The translations under genes and the position numbers were made by a program. From assembly GCA_005788935.1 (NCBI GenBank), contig SYAK01000486.1, forward strand, positions 1-5,645: 5,645 nucleotides of DNA. The letters are read 5' to 3'. The notes beneath the pieces are model-generated. The model was not told the DNA's origin and ran no database searches. It worked only from the letters and a program-made list of their open reading frames with translations. Position 1 is the first letter of the stretch, and the number at the start of each line of letters is the position of its first letter. This DNA comes from Pseudomonadota bacterium. Lineage in GTDB: Bacteria > Myxococcota > UBA9042 > PHBI01. This document shows, piece by piece, positions 1 to 5,601 of this stretch.

Positions 1-1074
1 CGTCGCGACGGTGTCGCTGTAGGCGCGGCCCTCGGTGACATGGAGCGACAGGATGGCGCTGAGCGTCGGCACGTCGGCGAGCAGCGCCTCGACCGTGCCC
101 TCGGGCAGGGCCGCGAAGGCGTCGTCGGTCGGCGCGAGGACGGTCAGGGGACCGGGGCCAGCGAGGTCGTCATCGAGCTCGGCGGCCTCGACGGCTGCTA
201 TCAGCGTCTCGAAACGGCCGTCGGCCGCTGCGACTTCGACGATGTTGCCAGGCGGCAGGAGCACTGCGTCGATGACGTGGATGACGCCGTTGGTCGCGAC
301 GATGTCGGTCTCGAGCACCTTGACGGTGCCGTTGAGCGTCACGCCCGCGTCGCTCGCCGCGATCGCGAAGTCGACCCCGTTGAGCGCCGTGGCGCGCTTC
401 AGCGTGACGACGGTCTCGGCGCGGACGTCACCCGCGACGACGTGGTACGTCAGAATGTCGGTGAGCTTCTCCTTGTCGGCGAGCAGCGCCGCGAGGGCAC
501 CCTCGGGGAGGGCCGCGCAGGCCGCGTCGGTCGGGGCGAGCACGGTGCGCTTGTCGTCGCCCGCGAAGGCGGCGCCGAGCTCGGCGGCGGCGACGGCCGA
601 GAGCAGGGTCCCGAAACGTCCGTCCGCCTGCAGCGTGACGGCGAGGTTGCCACTGACCTCGGGAACCTCGATGTCCTCGGGGGGCATCAGGACGGCATCG
701 ATGACGTGAATGACGCCGTTGGCCGCCTCGAGGTCGGTGATGGTCACCTTGGCCGAGCCGTTGAGGACGACGCCGCCGTCGATCACCGCGATTTCAATCG
801 CGTCCCCGTTCAGCGCGGTCGCCTCGGTGAGGGCGACGACCTCGGCCGCGGTCACCTCGTCGTTGATGACGTGGTAGGTCAGGATATCGGTGAGCGTTTC
901 CTTGTCGGCGAGCAGGGCCTCGAGGGTCCCCTCGGGCAGCGCCGCGAAGGCCTCCTCGGTCGGGGCGAAGACGGTGAAGGGGCCGTCTCCGGCGAGGGTC
1001 TCGGTCAGCTCGGCTGCCTCGAGGGCGGTCGCGAGGGTGGCGAAGCGCGCGTCGGCCGCGACGGTGGCGGCGAT
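1..1074 (-). repeat. Tandem coding repeats: three FAS1 units
   Basis: The FAS1 gene repeats at DNA level. A 16-base segment, gtcggcgagcagcgcc on the plus strand, occurs at 73-88 and 475-490 and with one change at 904-919. The spacings are 402 and 429 bp, which match the 134- and 143-residue spacing of the ADxRF motifs in the protein (Phe319, Phe185, Phe42). Approximate unit limits are 1074-679, 648-250 and 246-1, the last one incomplete. This is the signature of internal domain duplication within the gene rather than a non-coding repeat. Confidence 0.8.
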
Positions 1075-1167
1075 GGTGAGCGGCTCGGCCGGGGTGGTCG
1101 GGGCGTCGGTGTCGTCGCCGCATCCGAAGAGGAAGGCGGAAGCGACCGCGAGGGTCTTGAAGCGCAT
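1..1167 (-). CDS. Multi-domain fasciclin (FAS1) lipoprotein, C-terminus off the window
   Basis: A secreted, probably lipid-anchored protein of tandem FAS1 domains, a fold often linked to adhesion or matrix binding; the ligand here is unknown. The frame is open from ATG 1167 to the window edge (389 codons, no stop), so the protein is C-terminally incomplete. Residues 1-15 form a short signal peptide ending LFG before Cys16, an acceptable though not ideal lipobox, followed by GDDTD and a short Thr/Pro linker. FAS1 domains span about residues 32-163, 174-306 and 308-389+. Each shows the H1-type motif (TVFAPTDEAFAALPEG, TVLAPTDAACAALPEG, TVLAPTDDAFAALPEG) and an H2-type His (TYHV, TYHV, SLHV). 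Domains 1 and 2 also carry the closing NGVIHVIDAVL motif. Domain 2 is the odd one: Cys217 replaces the usual Phe and Lys-Arg replaces Pro-Phe before the H1 motif. A GGAG ribosome binding site supports the start. The 181-bp gap to the ABC operon suggests separate expression. Family assignment is secure; function is not. Confidence 0.95.
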   Translation of the reverse strand, partial: MRFKTLAVASAFLFGCGDDTDAPTTPAEPLTIAATVAADARFATLATALEAAELTETLAGDGPFTVFAPTEEAFAALPEGTLEALLADKETLTDILTYHVINDEVTAAEVVALTEATALNGDAIEIAVIDGGVVLNGSAKVTITDLEAANGVIHVIDAVLMPPEDIEVPEVSGNLAVTLQADGRFGTLLSAVAAAELGAAFAGDDKRTVLAPTDAACAALPEGALAALLADKEKLTDILTYHVVAGDVRAETVVTLKRATALNGVDFAIAASDAGVTLNGTVKVLETDIVATNGVIHVIDAVLLPPGNIVEVAAADGRFETLIAAVEAAELDDDLAGPGPLTVLAPTDDAFAALPEGTVEALLADVPTLSAILSLHVTEGRAYSDTVAT

Positions 1168-1348
1168 CTGGAACTCCGTGTGTCTCAGTTGACAGCGGAG
1201 ACGATGCGTCCCCGCGACGGCGGGAGAGTCGTCACGGTTTCAAAACGGTCAAGTCGTTCGCGCGGACCGAGGAACATTTTTCGCCACATGGCGGGTCCGA
1301 GGCGGTCGTCGCAGCTCGCAGTGCACGTCTCCGCGTGCGTGCGAACCG
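1168..1348 (-). promoter_or_regulatory. Intergenic gap, possible promoter region of the FAS1 gene
   Basis: This 181-bp gap between the stop of ATPase A and the FAS1 start is the only sizeable non-coding stretch in the window. It is locally less GC-rich at about 1235-1285. On the minus strand TTGACC (1252-1247) resembles a sigma70 -35 element, but 17 bases further on the sequence is ACTCTC, a poor -10, so no complete promoter is shown. A short hairpin (GCACG, six-base loop, CGTGC at 1323-1338) sits just after the operon stop but has no following T-run on the minus strand, so it is not a convincing intrinsic terminator. The call rests mainly on position. Confidence 0.3.
1174..1178 (-). promoter_or_regulatory. 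Ribosome binding site of the FAS1 gene
   Basis: On the minus strand CGGAG lies six bases upstream of ATG 1167. It fixes the start of the FAS1 lipoprotein, and the signal peptide follows directly from that ATG. Confidence 0.7.
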
Positions 1349-2095
1349 TCAGGTGGTCGTCATCGGACCGTCCGGATCTCCCGAGAAGAACTGACGGATG
1401 ACAGGGTCCTCCGACGTGTGGACAGCCGCGGGCGGCCCGTCGAAGCGGACCTTGCCCTCGTAGAGCATCGCGACGCGGTCGGCGACGCTGAAGATGCTGC
1501 GCAAATCGTGCGAAACGACCACGGCCGTGACACCGGCCTCGGCGCGGAGGCGCTTGATGAGCGCGTCGACCTGGGCCGCCGCGAGCGGGTCGAGCGCGGT
1601 CGTCGGCTCGTCAAAGATCATGTAGGCCGGGTCGAGCGTCAGGGCGCGGGCGATGGCGACGCGCTTCTTGAGGCCGTCGCCAAGCTCGCCGGGGAGCTGG
1701 TCGGCCGCGGGCCGCATGCCGACGAGGTCGAGCTTGCCAAGGGCCATCGCGCGCGCCTCGGTCGGCTTGAGGCGGAGGTGCTTGCGGATCGGCAGCGCGA
1801 CGTTGTCGACGACGCTCATCGCGTCCAGCAGCGTCGCGTGCTGGAAGACCATGGCACACTTCTTGCGGACTGGCGCCAGCTCGCGCTCGGACAGCCATGT
1901 GACGTCGACCCCGCCGAGCAGGATGCGGCCCGCGTCGGGGCGGATGAGGCCGATGAGGTGCTTGACGAGGACTGACTTGCCAGCCCCTGAGGTGCCGACG
2001 ATGTACAGGACCTGCCCCTCGGCGACGTCGAGGCTGACCCCGTCGAGGACCTTGCGGTCGCCGAAGCCCTTGTGGATGTCGATGAAGCGGATCAT
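1349..2095 (-). CDS. MlaF-like ABC transporter ATPase 'A' with degenerate signature motif
   Basis: A 248-residue cytoplasmic ATP-binding subunit that would power the MlaE-family permeases encoded just upstream, probably for lipid movement across the envelope. Visible motifs: Walker A GTSGAGKS (34-41), Q-loop Gln85 (FQHATLLD), Walker B YMIFDE (158-163) with catalytic Glu163, D-loop ALDP (167-170) and H-loop His196 (VVVSHD). The ABC signature is abnormal: ELGDGLKKR with core LGDGL (138-142), where the family and its sister protein ATPase B read LSGGM. The signature Ser is Gly and the next Gly is Asp. The length suits the MlaF family. ATG 2095 overlaps the stop of permease A (ATGA), indicating translational coupling, and the gene is the last of the operon. 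MlaF-like identity rests on motif style and the MlaE neighbours; orthology to mlaF is not established, so no symbol is given. Confidence 0.93.
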   Translation of the reverse strand: MIRFIDIHKGFGDRKVLDGVSLDVAEGQVLYIVGTSGAGKSVLVKHLIGLIRPDAGRILLGGVDVTWLSERELAPVRKKCAMVFQHATLLDAMSVVDNVALPIRKHLRLKPTEARAMALGKLDLVGMRPAADQLPGELGDGLKKRVAIARALTLDPAYMIFDEPTTALDPLAAAQVDALIKRLRAEAGVTAVVVSHDLRSIFSVADRVAMLYEGKVRFDGPPAAVHTSEDPVIRQFFSGDPDGPMTTT

Positions 2096-2895
2096 GCGCC
2101 CACCACGAAGGCGAGGCCGGAGACGACGAAGTCGATGACGATGACCGCGAAGCTCGTGTTGACGACCGCGCGTGTCGTCGCCCAGCCGACACCGGCCGAG
2201 CCGCCCGTCGTCGTGAGGCCCGCGTGGCAGGCGATGATCGGGATGGCGAGGCCGTAGCCAAGGGTCTTGACGAGACCGACCATGACGTCGTTGATTCCAG
2301 TGAGCTGAAACGACAGGAATGTCTGCGGCGGAATCGCGAATCCTGACTCTCCGATCAGCAGGCCGCAGACGGTCGCGAAGATGGTGCCGATGACGGTCAG
2401 CATCACGAGCATCACGGCGCAGGCGAGGGTGCGTGGCGCGACGAGCCACGCGACGGGGTCGGCGTTGCACATCCGCAGGGCATCCACTTGCTCGGTGACG
2501 ACCATCGACCCCAACTCGGCGGCGATCCCGGAGCCGACGCGGGTCGCGACCATCAACCCGGTGATGGTCGGCGCGAACTCGCGCACCATCATCTGGATGA
2601 AGGCGGCTCCGACCATGCTGAAATCAGGGAGGATCTGTGAGACCTGCGTGGCGACCTGCCAGACCGAGATGAAGCCGAGGACGCCCAACGTCGTCGCGAT
2701 GAACGGCACCGAGCGCGTGCCGATGGCGTCGGCCTGGGCGATGACCTGACGCCACTGGAAGCGGCCGCGCGCGATGGCGCCGAGCGTCTCGCGGGTCAGT
2801 GCGCCAAGCTCACGCCCCATGCGGGCCCCTCGCACGAAGGGCCGACCGAGGGCGGCGAAGAAGTCGCCGAGGCGGCTGTGGGTGGGCGGGCTCAT
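2092..2895 (-). CDS. MlaE-family ABC transporter permease 'A'
   Basis: A 267-residue inner-membrane permease of the MlaE/YrbE family, which in Mla-type systems moves phospholipids together with a MlaF ATPase and an MCE protein. The family hallmark ELGSMVVTEQVDAL lies at 127-140, followed by DPVAWLVAPR (146-155). The late motif CHAGL (223-227), then GGSAGVGWATTRAVV (231-245), matches the conserved C-terminal region, with His where many homologues have Tyr. An amphipathic N-terminal stretch (about 8-45) precedes hydrophobic segments at roughly 60-82, 93-118, 149-184, 205-222 and 243-265. ATG 2895 overlaps the stop of permease B and its own stop overlaps the start of ATPase A, both as ATGA. It is clearly diverged from permease B (RVGSGIAAELGSM versus RVGANNTAELGTM), so it is not a recent copy. 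A heterodimer with permease B is inferred. Confidence 0.94.
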   Translation of the reverse strand: MSPPTHSRLGDFFAALGRPFVRGARMGRELGALTRETLGAIARGRFQWRQVIAQADAIGTRSVPFIATTLGVLGFISVWQVATQVSQILPDFSMVGAAFIQMMVREFAPTITGLMVATRVGSGIAAELGSMVVTEQVDALRMCNADPVAWLVAPRTLACAVMLVMLTVIGTIFATVCGLLIGESGFAIPPQTFLSFQLTGINDVMVGLVKTLGYGLAIPIIACHAGLTTTGGSAGVGWATTRAVVNTSFAVIVIDFVVSGLAFVVGA

Positions 2896-3677
2896 GCCAC
2901 CGTCCAGAGCCAGCCGACGAGGAAGTCGAGCAGGAAGAGGGCGATGGCGTTCGCGACGACCGAGCTGTTGGTGGCGCGCCCGACGCCTGTCGCGCCGCCG
3001 GTGACGGTGAGGCCGAAGTGGCAGGAAAGACAGGAGATCGCGACGCCGAAGCAAGCGGCCTTGGTCACGCCCATCAGGAGCTCGTCGAGCAGGTGGCTCT
3101 CGATGAGGTTCGCGAGGAGGACGCGCCAGTCGAGGCCGATGAGCATTTGGGCGGTGGCGGCGGCCCCGATGATCGCGAAGAGGTCGCCGAGCACCATCAG
3201 GAGCGTCAGCATCACCATCATCGCGAGGAAGCGCGGAACGATGAGGTAGGGCAGGGGGTCGATGGCGAGCGCCCGCAGCGCGTCGACCTGCTCTGTGACG
3301 ACCATCGTCCCGAGCTCGGCGGTGTTGTTGGCCCCGACGCGGCCCGAGAACATGAGGCCGATGAGGAGCGGTCCGATCTCGGCAAAGACCGTAAAGCCGA
3401 CGCCGTAGCCGAGCAGCGAGGTCGCGCCGGTCTTCTTCACGTAGAAGGCCGTCTGGATGACCATGATGGCGCCGACGAAGAGCGCGGTGACCAGGACAAT
3501 CGGCGCTGACCGCACCCCGACGGTGTCGAGCTGGCGCCACGTCTCGTGGCCGTCGAAGCGCGGTGGGACGAGGGCGCGCAGGATGCGGCCGAGCAGAAGC
3601 ACGCTGCCGCCGAGCGTCTCAAGGAGGCCTGCCGTGGCGCGGCCGACCGGACGGAGCGCGAGATCGGCGAGGCTCAC
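2892..3677 (-). CDS. MlaE-family ABC transporter permease 'B'
   Basis: A 261-residue inner-membrane permease, the second MlaE-family protein of the operon. The hallmark ELGTMVVTEQVDAL is at 121-134, followed by DPLPYLIVPRF (140-150). The C-terminal motif reads CHFGL (219-223), then GGATGVGRATNSSVV (227-241). Hydrophobic segments lie at about 55-78, 88-112, 143-172, 198-220 and 238-260 after an interfacial N-terminal region. The start is GTG 3677, overlapping the stop of ATPase B as GTGA, with only a weak G-rich ribosome binding site upstream, so translation probably depends on coupling. It differs from permease A through the region before the hallmark (GRVGANNTAE). Known MCE systems of mycobacteria use paired, different YrbE permeases, so a heteromeric pair has precedent. 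Substrate is not readable from sequence; lipid is the family expectation. Confidence 0.94.
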   Translation of the reverse strand: MSLADLALRPVGRATAGLLETLGGSVLLLGRILRALVPPRFDGHETWRQLDTVGVRSAPIVLVTALFVGAIMVIQTAFYVKKTGATSLLGYGVGFTVFAEIGPLLIGLMFSGRVGANNTAELGTMVVTEQVDALRALAIDPLPYLIVPRFLAMMVMLTLLMVLGDLFAIIGAAATAQMLIGLDWRVLLANLIESHLLDELLMGVTKAACFGVAISCLSCHFGLTVTGGATGVGRATNSSVVANAIALFLLDFLVGWLWTVA

Positions 3678-4417
3678 GATGCGGCCCCCGCGAAGAGGGA
3701 CTGCACGAGGGCTGGCGCGGCTGTCAGGTCGTCGAGGCCGCCGTCAAAGGCGACGTGGCCGTCGACGAGCGCCACGAAGCGACGGCAGACCGCGCGCATG
3801 CGGTCGATGTCATGCGACACGATGACCGCGACTCCGCCTGGCACGCGGGCGTGCATTGACGCGACGAGGGCGAAGATGCGTGACGAGGTGACGGGGTCGA
3901 GCCCGGCGGTCGGGTCGTCGTAGAGGGCGATCGGCGGGTCCGAGACGGTCGCCCGTGCGAGTGCGACACGCTTCTTCATGCCGCCCGAGAGCTCGCGCGG
4001 GAATTGCGCGACAGCGCGTGCGAGGCCGACCTGGGCGAGGCGTTCGGTGGCGCGGGCGAGGAGGGCGTCCTCGTCGAGGTGGGCGCCCTGGCGCAGGGGG
4101 AAGGCGACGTTGTCGAGGACGGTCATGAAATCAAACAGGGCGTAGTTTTGAAATAAATATCCGTAATCTTCTCGGGCGCGGGCGAGGGCTTGCGCCGACA
4201 GCGTGGCGAGGTCGACGCCGTCGAGCAGCACGCGGCCCGCGGTCGGTGTCACGAGGCGGGCGAGGCACTTCAGGAGGATCGACTTGCCAGCGCCGCCTGG
4301 CCCCACGACGCCGACGATTTCGCCCGGAGCGACGGTGATGCTGACGTCCTCGAGGACGGCGCGACCGCGGAAACGGACCGTCAGGCCCTCGGTCGCGAGG
4401 CGCGGCGCGGCGGTCAC
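3674..4417 (-). CDS. MlaF-like ABC transporter ATPase 'B' with Walker B Glu-to-Asp change
   Basis: A 247-residue ATP-binding subunit, the first transporter gene of the operon. Motifs: Walker A GPGGAGKS (39-46), Q-loop Gln90 (FQNYALFD), intact signature LSGGM in RELSGGMKKR (141-150), Walker B IALYDD (163-168), D-loop GLDP (172-175) and H-loop His202 (VSHD). The catalytic glutamate expected after the Walker B aspartate is Asp168, a substitution associated with poorly hydrolysing sites. This complements ATPase A, whose Walker B is intact but whose signature is degraded. The start is GTG 4417, overlapping the lipoprotein stop as GTGA, with GAGG seven bases upstream as a good ribosome binding site. 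Codons 84-98, encoding the Q-loop region, form an AT-rich patch that includes a TTA leucine codon. The C-terminal end (LVQSLFAGAAS) resembles the QFF(S/A)G end common in MlaF proteins. Confidence 0.93.
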   Translation of the reverse strand: MTAAPRLATEGLTVRFRGRAVLEDVSITVAPGEIVGVVGPGGAGKSILLKCLARLVTPTAGRVLLDGVDLATLSAQALARAREDYGYLFQNYALFDFMTVLDNVAFPLRQGAHLDEDALLARATERLAQVGLARAVAQFPRELSGGMKKRVALARATVSDPPIALYDDPTAGLDPVTSSRIFALVASMHARVPGGVAVIVSHDIDRMRAVCRRFVALVDGHVAFDGGLDDLTAAPALVQSLFAGAAS

Positions 4418-5601
4418 GGCGTCACCTCGGGGGGCGTGCAGCGGGGGCCGCGCGGGTCATGGATGGCGAGCTCGGCGTGGGCCAGGTGGCGGGATTCGGG
4501 GCGATCTTCGGCGATGCGGGCGAGATCGGCACGGGCAGCCGCGAGGTCGCCGAGCCGGGCCGCACAGCAGGCCGCGAAGAACCACGCGTCGTCGCGGTGG
4601 ACCGAGCGGGTCCAGGTGTCGGCGTAGACATGCCAGGCGGCCCGCGCGGCGGCCGGGTCGTCGAGTTCGACCATCCACAGGCGGGCGATCCGCCGTTGGC
4701 CAAGATAGAAGTAGGGATGTTCGTCCTGTCCGAAGAAGGACACCAGCTCGCGGCGTCGCTGGATCGCGGCGATCGCGGCGATCTCGTCCCGCCAGGCGCC
4801 GCGGGCATGATGCAGCCACGAGCGCTGCCACATCGCGTCGTCCCACAGGCCGCCGTGCGGGAAGTCGCGGGTGAGGCTGAGATAGAGCCGCTCGGCGAGC
4901 GCTGCGAGGCTCGCGTCTCCGGTCGCGCGTGCCCGGCGCGCGACCTCGGAGGCGGCCTGAAACAAGAGGTTGTCGCCGAGCGGCGTCGCGCGGAGCTCGG
5001 GCCAGACGGCGCGGGTGAAGGCGAGGTGGCGGTCGACGGCCGGGCCACAGGATGTCATATGGTTAGAATCAGGAGGATCTTGATTCGTTTTACCATCATG
5101 TGTGATGTTTTTGTGGGTGTTTTCGCACACCTGTCCACGGGACGCGTCGGAGGCGCGCGCGAGCCGCAGCAGGTGGACGAGGGCGCGTTCGCCTGGCATG
5201 AGATCCGGGTAGACGACGACGAGGGCGCGGTGGAACTGCTCGGCGAGGTCGAGGCGGCCCCGGGCCTCGGCGAGGTCGGCGAGCCTCAGGCGGGCCCGAG
5301 CCCGGTCCATGCGGCGCGGGCCGTGGTGGGCGAGGTCCCGCAGTCGCGCGGCCCCGTCGTCAGCGGAGCCTGCGAGAAACGCCAGCTCGGCCGCCTCGAA
5401 GGACGCGGCCGCCTCGTCGACCGCGCGGGGGGCCTGCTCTGCGAGCGCGTCAAGCTGCCGAAGGTCGCGGGCCTCGCGCGCGGCGGCGAAGTCCCGGTCC
5501 CACACGATCTGGCGCGCGGAGCGGGCGCAACCGCCGAGCAGCAGGGCGGCGACGAGCAGACCCGCGACCGCGAAGCCGCGCACATCAGCCTGCGGCGCCA
5601 T
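4414..5601 (-). CDS. TPR-like repeat lipoprotein, first complete gene of the Mla-type operon
   Basis: A 395-residue predicted lipoprotein. Residues 1-24 form a signal peptide (hydrophobic AVAGLLVAALLLGG) ending in lipobox LGGC with Cys25. The mature part is rich in Ala/Arg/Leu/Asp helices with TPR-like spacing, for example DGAARLRDLAHHG, ARGRLDLAEQFHRALVVVYP, a stretch ending RDFPHGGLWDDAMWQRSWL, and LGDLAAARADLARIAEDRP. No enzymatic motif is seen. It may act as a periplasmic or outer-membrane scaffold for the transporter; that is inference from position. Residues about 157-186 are an unusual hydrophilic, AT-rich insert bounded by Cys159 and Cys185. The ATG 5601 start has CGGAG four bases upstream and overlaps the end of the upstream gene by 17 bp. 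GTG 5583, one base after that gene's stop, would also give a good signal peptide (MRGFAVAGLL) and is a real alternative. Its own stop overlaps the ATPase B start. Confidence 0.85.
   Translation of the reverse strand: MAPQADVRGFAVAGLLVAALLLGGCARSARQIVWDRDFAAAREARDLRQLDALAEQAPRAVDEAAASFEAAELAFLAGSADDGAARLRDLAHHGPRRMDRARARLRLADLAEARGRLDLAEQFHRALVVVYPDLMPGERALVHLLRLARASDASRGQVCENTHKNITHDGKTNQDPPDSNHMTSCGPAVDRHLAFTRAVWPELRATPLGDNLLFQAASEVARRARATGDASLAALAERLYLSLTRDFPHGGLWDDAMWQRSWLHHARGAWRDEIAAIAAIQRRRELVSFFGQDEHPYFYLGQRRIARLWMVELDDPAAARAAWHVYADTWTRSVHRDDAWFFAACCAARLGDLAAARADLARIAEDRPESRHLAHAELAIHDPRGPRCTPPEVTP
4425..4428 (-). promoter_or_regulatory. Ribosome binding site deciding the GTG start of ATPase B
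   Basis: On the minus strand GAGG lies seven bases upstream of GTG 4417, inside the last codons of the lipoprotein gene. It supports the non-ATG start and the GTGA overlap. Confidence 0.55.
5066..5086. repeat. Inverted repeat (hairpin) in the AT-rich island
   Basis: GAATCA (5066-5071) and TGATTC (5081-5086) are perfect inverted arms. Read on the plus strand, the pairing continues through one G-T wobble and two more base pairs to a three-base GGA loop, giving a 9-step stem. On the minus (coding) strand the wobble becomes an A-C mismatch. Confidence 0.5.
5094..5107. repeat. Short inverted repeat in the AT-rich island
   Basis: CATCA (5094-5098) and TGATG (5103-5107) pair around a four-base TGTG loop. 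Weak alone, but it is the second of three hairpins in about 65 bp. Confidence 0.35.
5116..5131. repeat. Short inverted repeat in the AT-rich island
   Basis: GGTGT (5116-5120) and ACACC (5127-5131) pair around a six-base loop. It is the third of the tandem hairpins and lies just inside the right flanking direct repeat. Confidence 0.35.

Larger units (their letters stand above)
5045..5142 (-). other. AT-rich in-frame insertion island within the lipoprotein gene
   Basis: Positions 5052-5130 contain about 39% G+C inside a gene near 70%. The codons are atypical for the window (ACA, AAA, CAT, GGT, AAT, TCT). The island is flanked by near-identical direct repeats, CCACAGGATG (5045-5054) and CCACGGGACG (5135-5144), matching at 8 of 10 bases with both differences transitions. 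The repeats are exactly 90 bp apart, or 30 codons, so the reading frame is kept. Within it lie three short inverted repeats in a row (5066-5086, 5094-5107, 5116-5131). The encoded segment is polar, Asn/Thr/His/Asp-rich and unlike the Ala/Arg-rich helices on either side. This looks like a small inserted element or a locally different, low-constraint loop. The mechanism is inferred. Confidence 0.6.

Noticed and set aside
1247..1252. TTGACC on the minus strand as a full sigma70 promoter for the FAS1 gene.
   Set aside because: The -35 match is good but no acceptable -10 hexamer lies at 16-18 bp spacing; kept only as a possible promoter region.
1323..1338. Hairpin GCACG / CGTGC just downstream of the operon stop as a terminator.
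   Set aside because: Only a 5-bp stem and no T-run after it on the minus strand; not a convincing intrinsic terminator.
40..1401. A 453-codon open frame on the plus strand across the FAS1 gene and gap.
   Set aside because: Arg/Gly/Glu-rich product with no family motifs, antisense to a clear FAS1 protein; a typical GC-rich shadow frame.
2096..2470. Upstream extension of the ATPase A frame to 2470.
   Set aside because: The added segment is Arg/His-rich shadow of permease A; ATG 2095 begins directly before the conserved N-terminal beta strand of the ATPase.
2896..3540. Upstream extension of the permease A frame on the minus strand (a longer open frame from 3540).
   Set aside because: The extra residues are Arg/His/Pro-rich and overlap permease B in another frame; ATG 2895 with the ATGA overlap gives a family-length MlaE protein.
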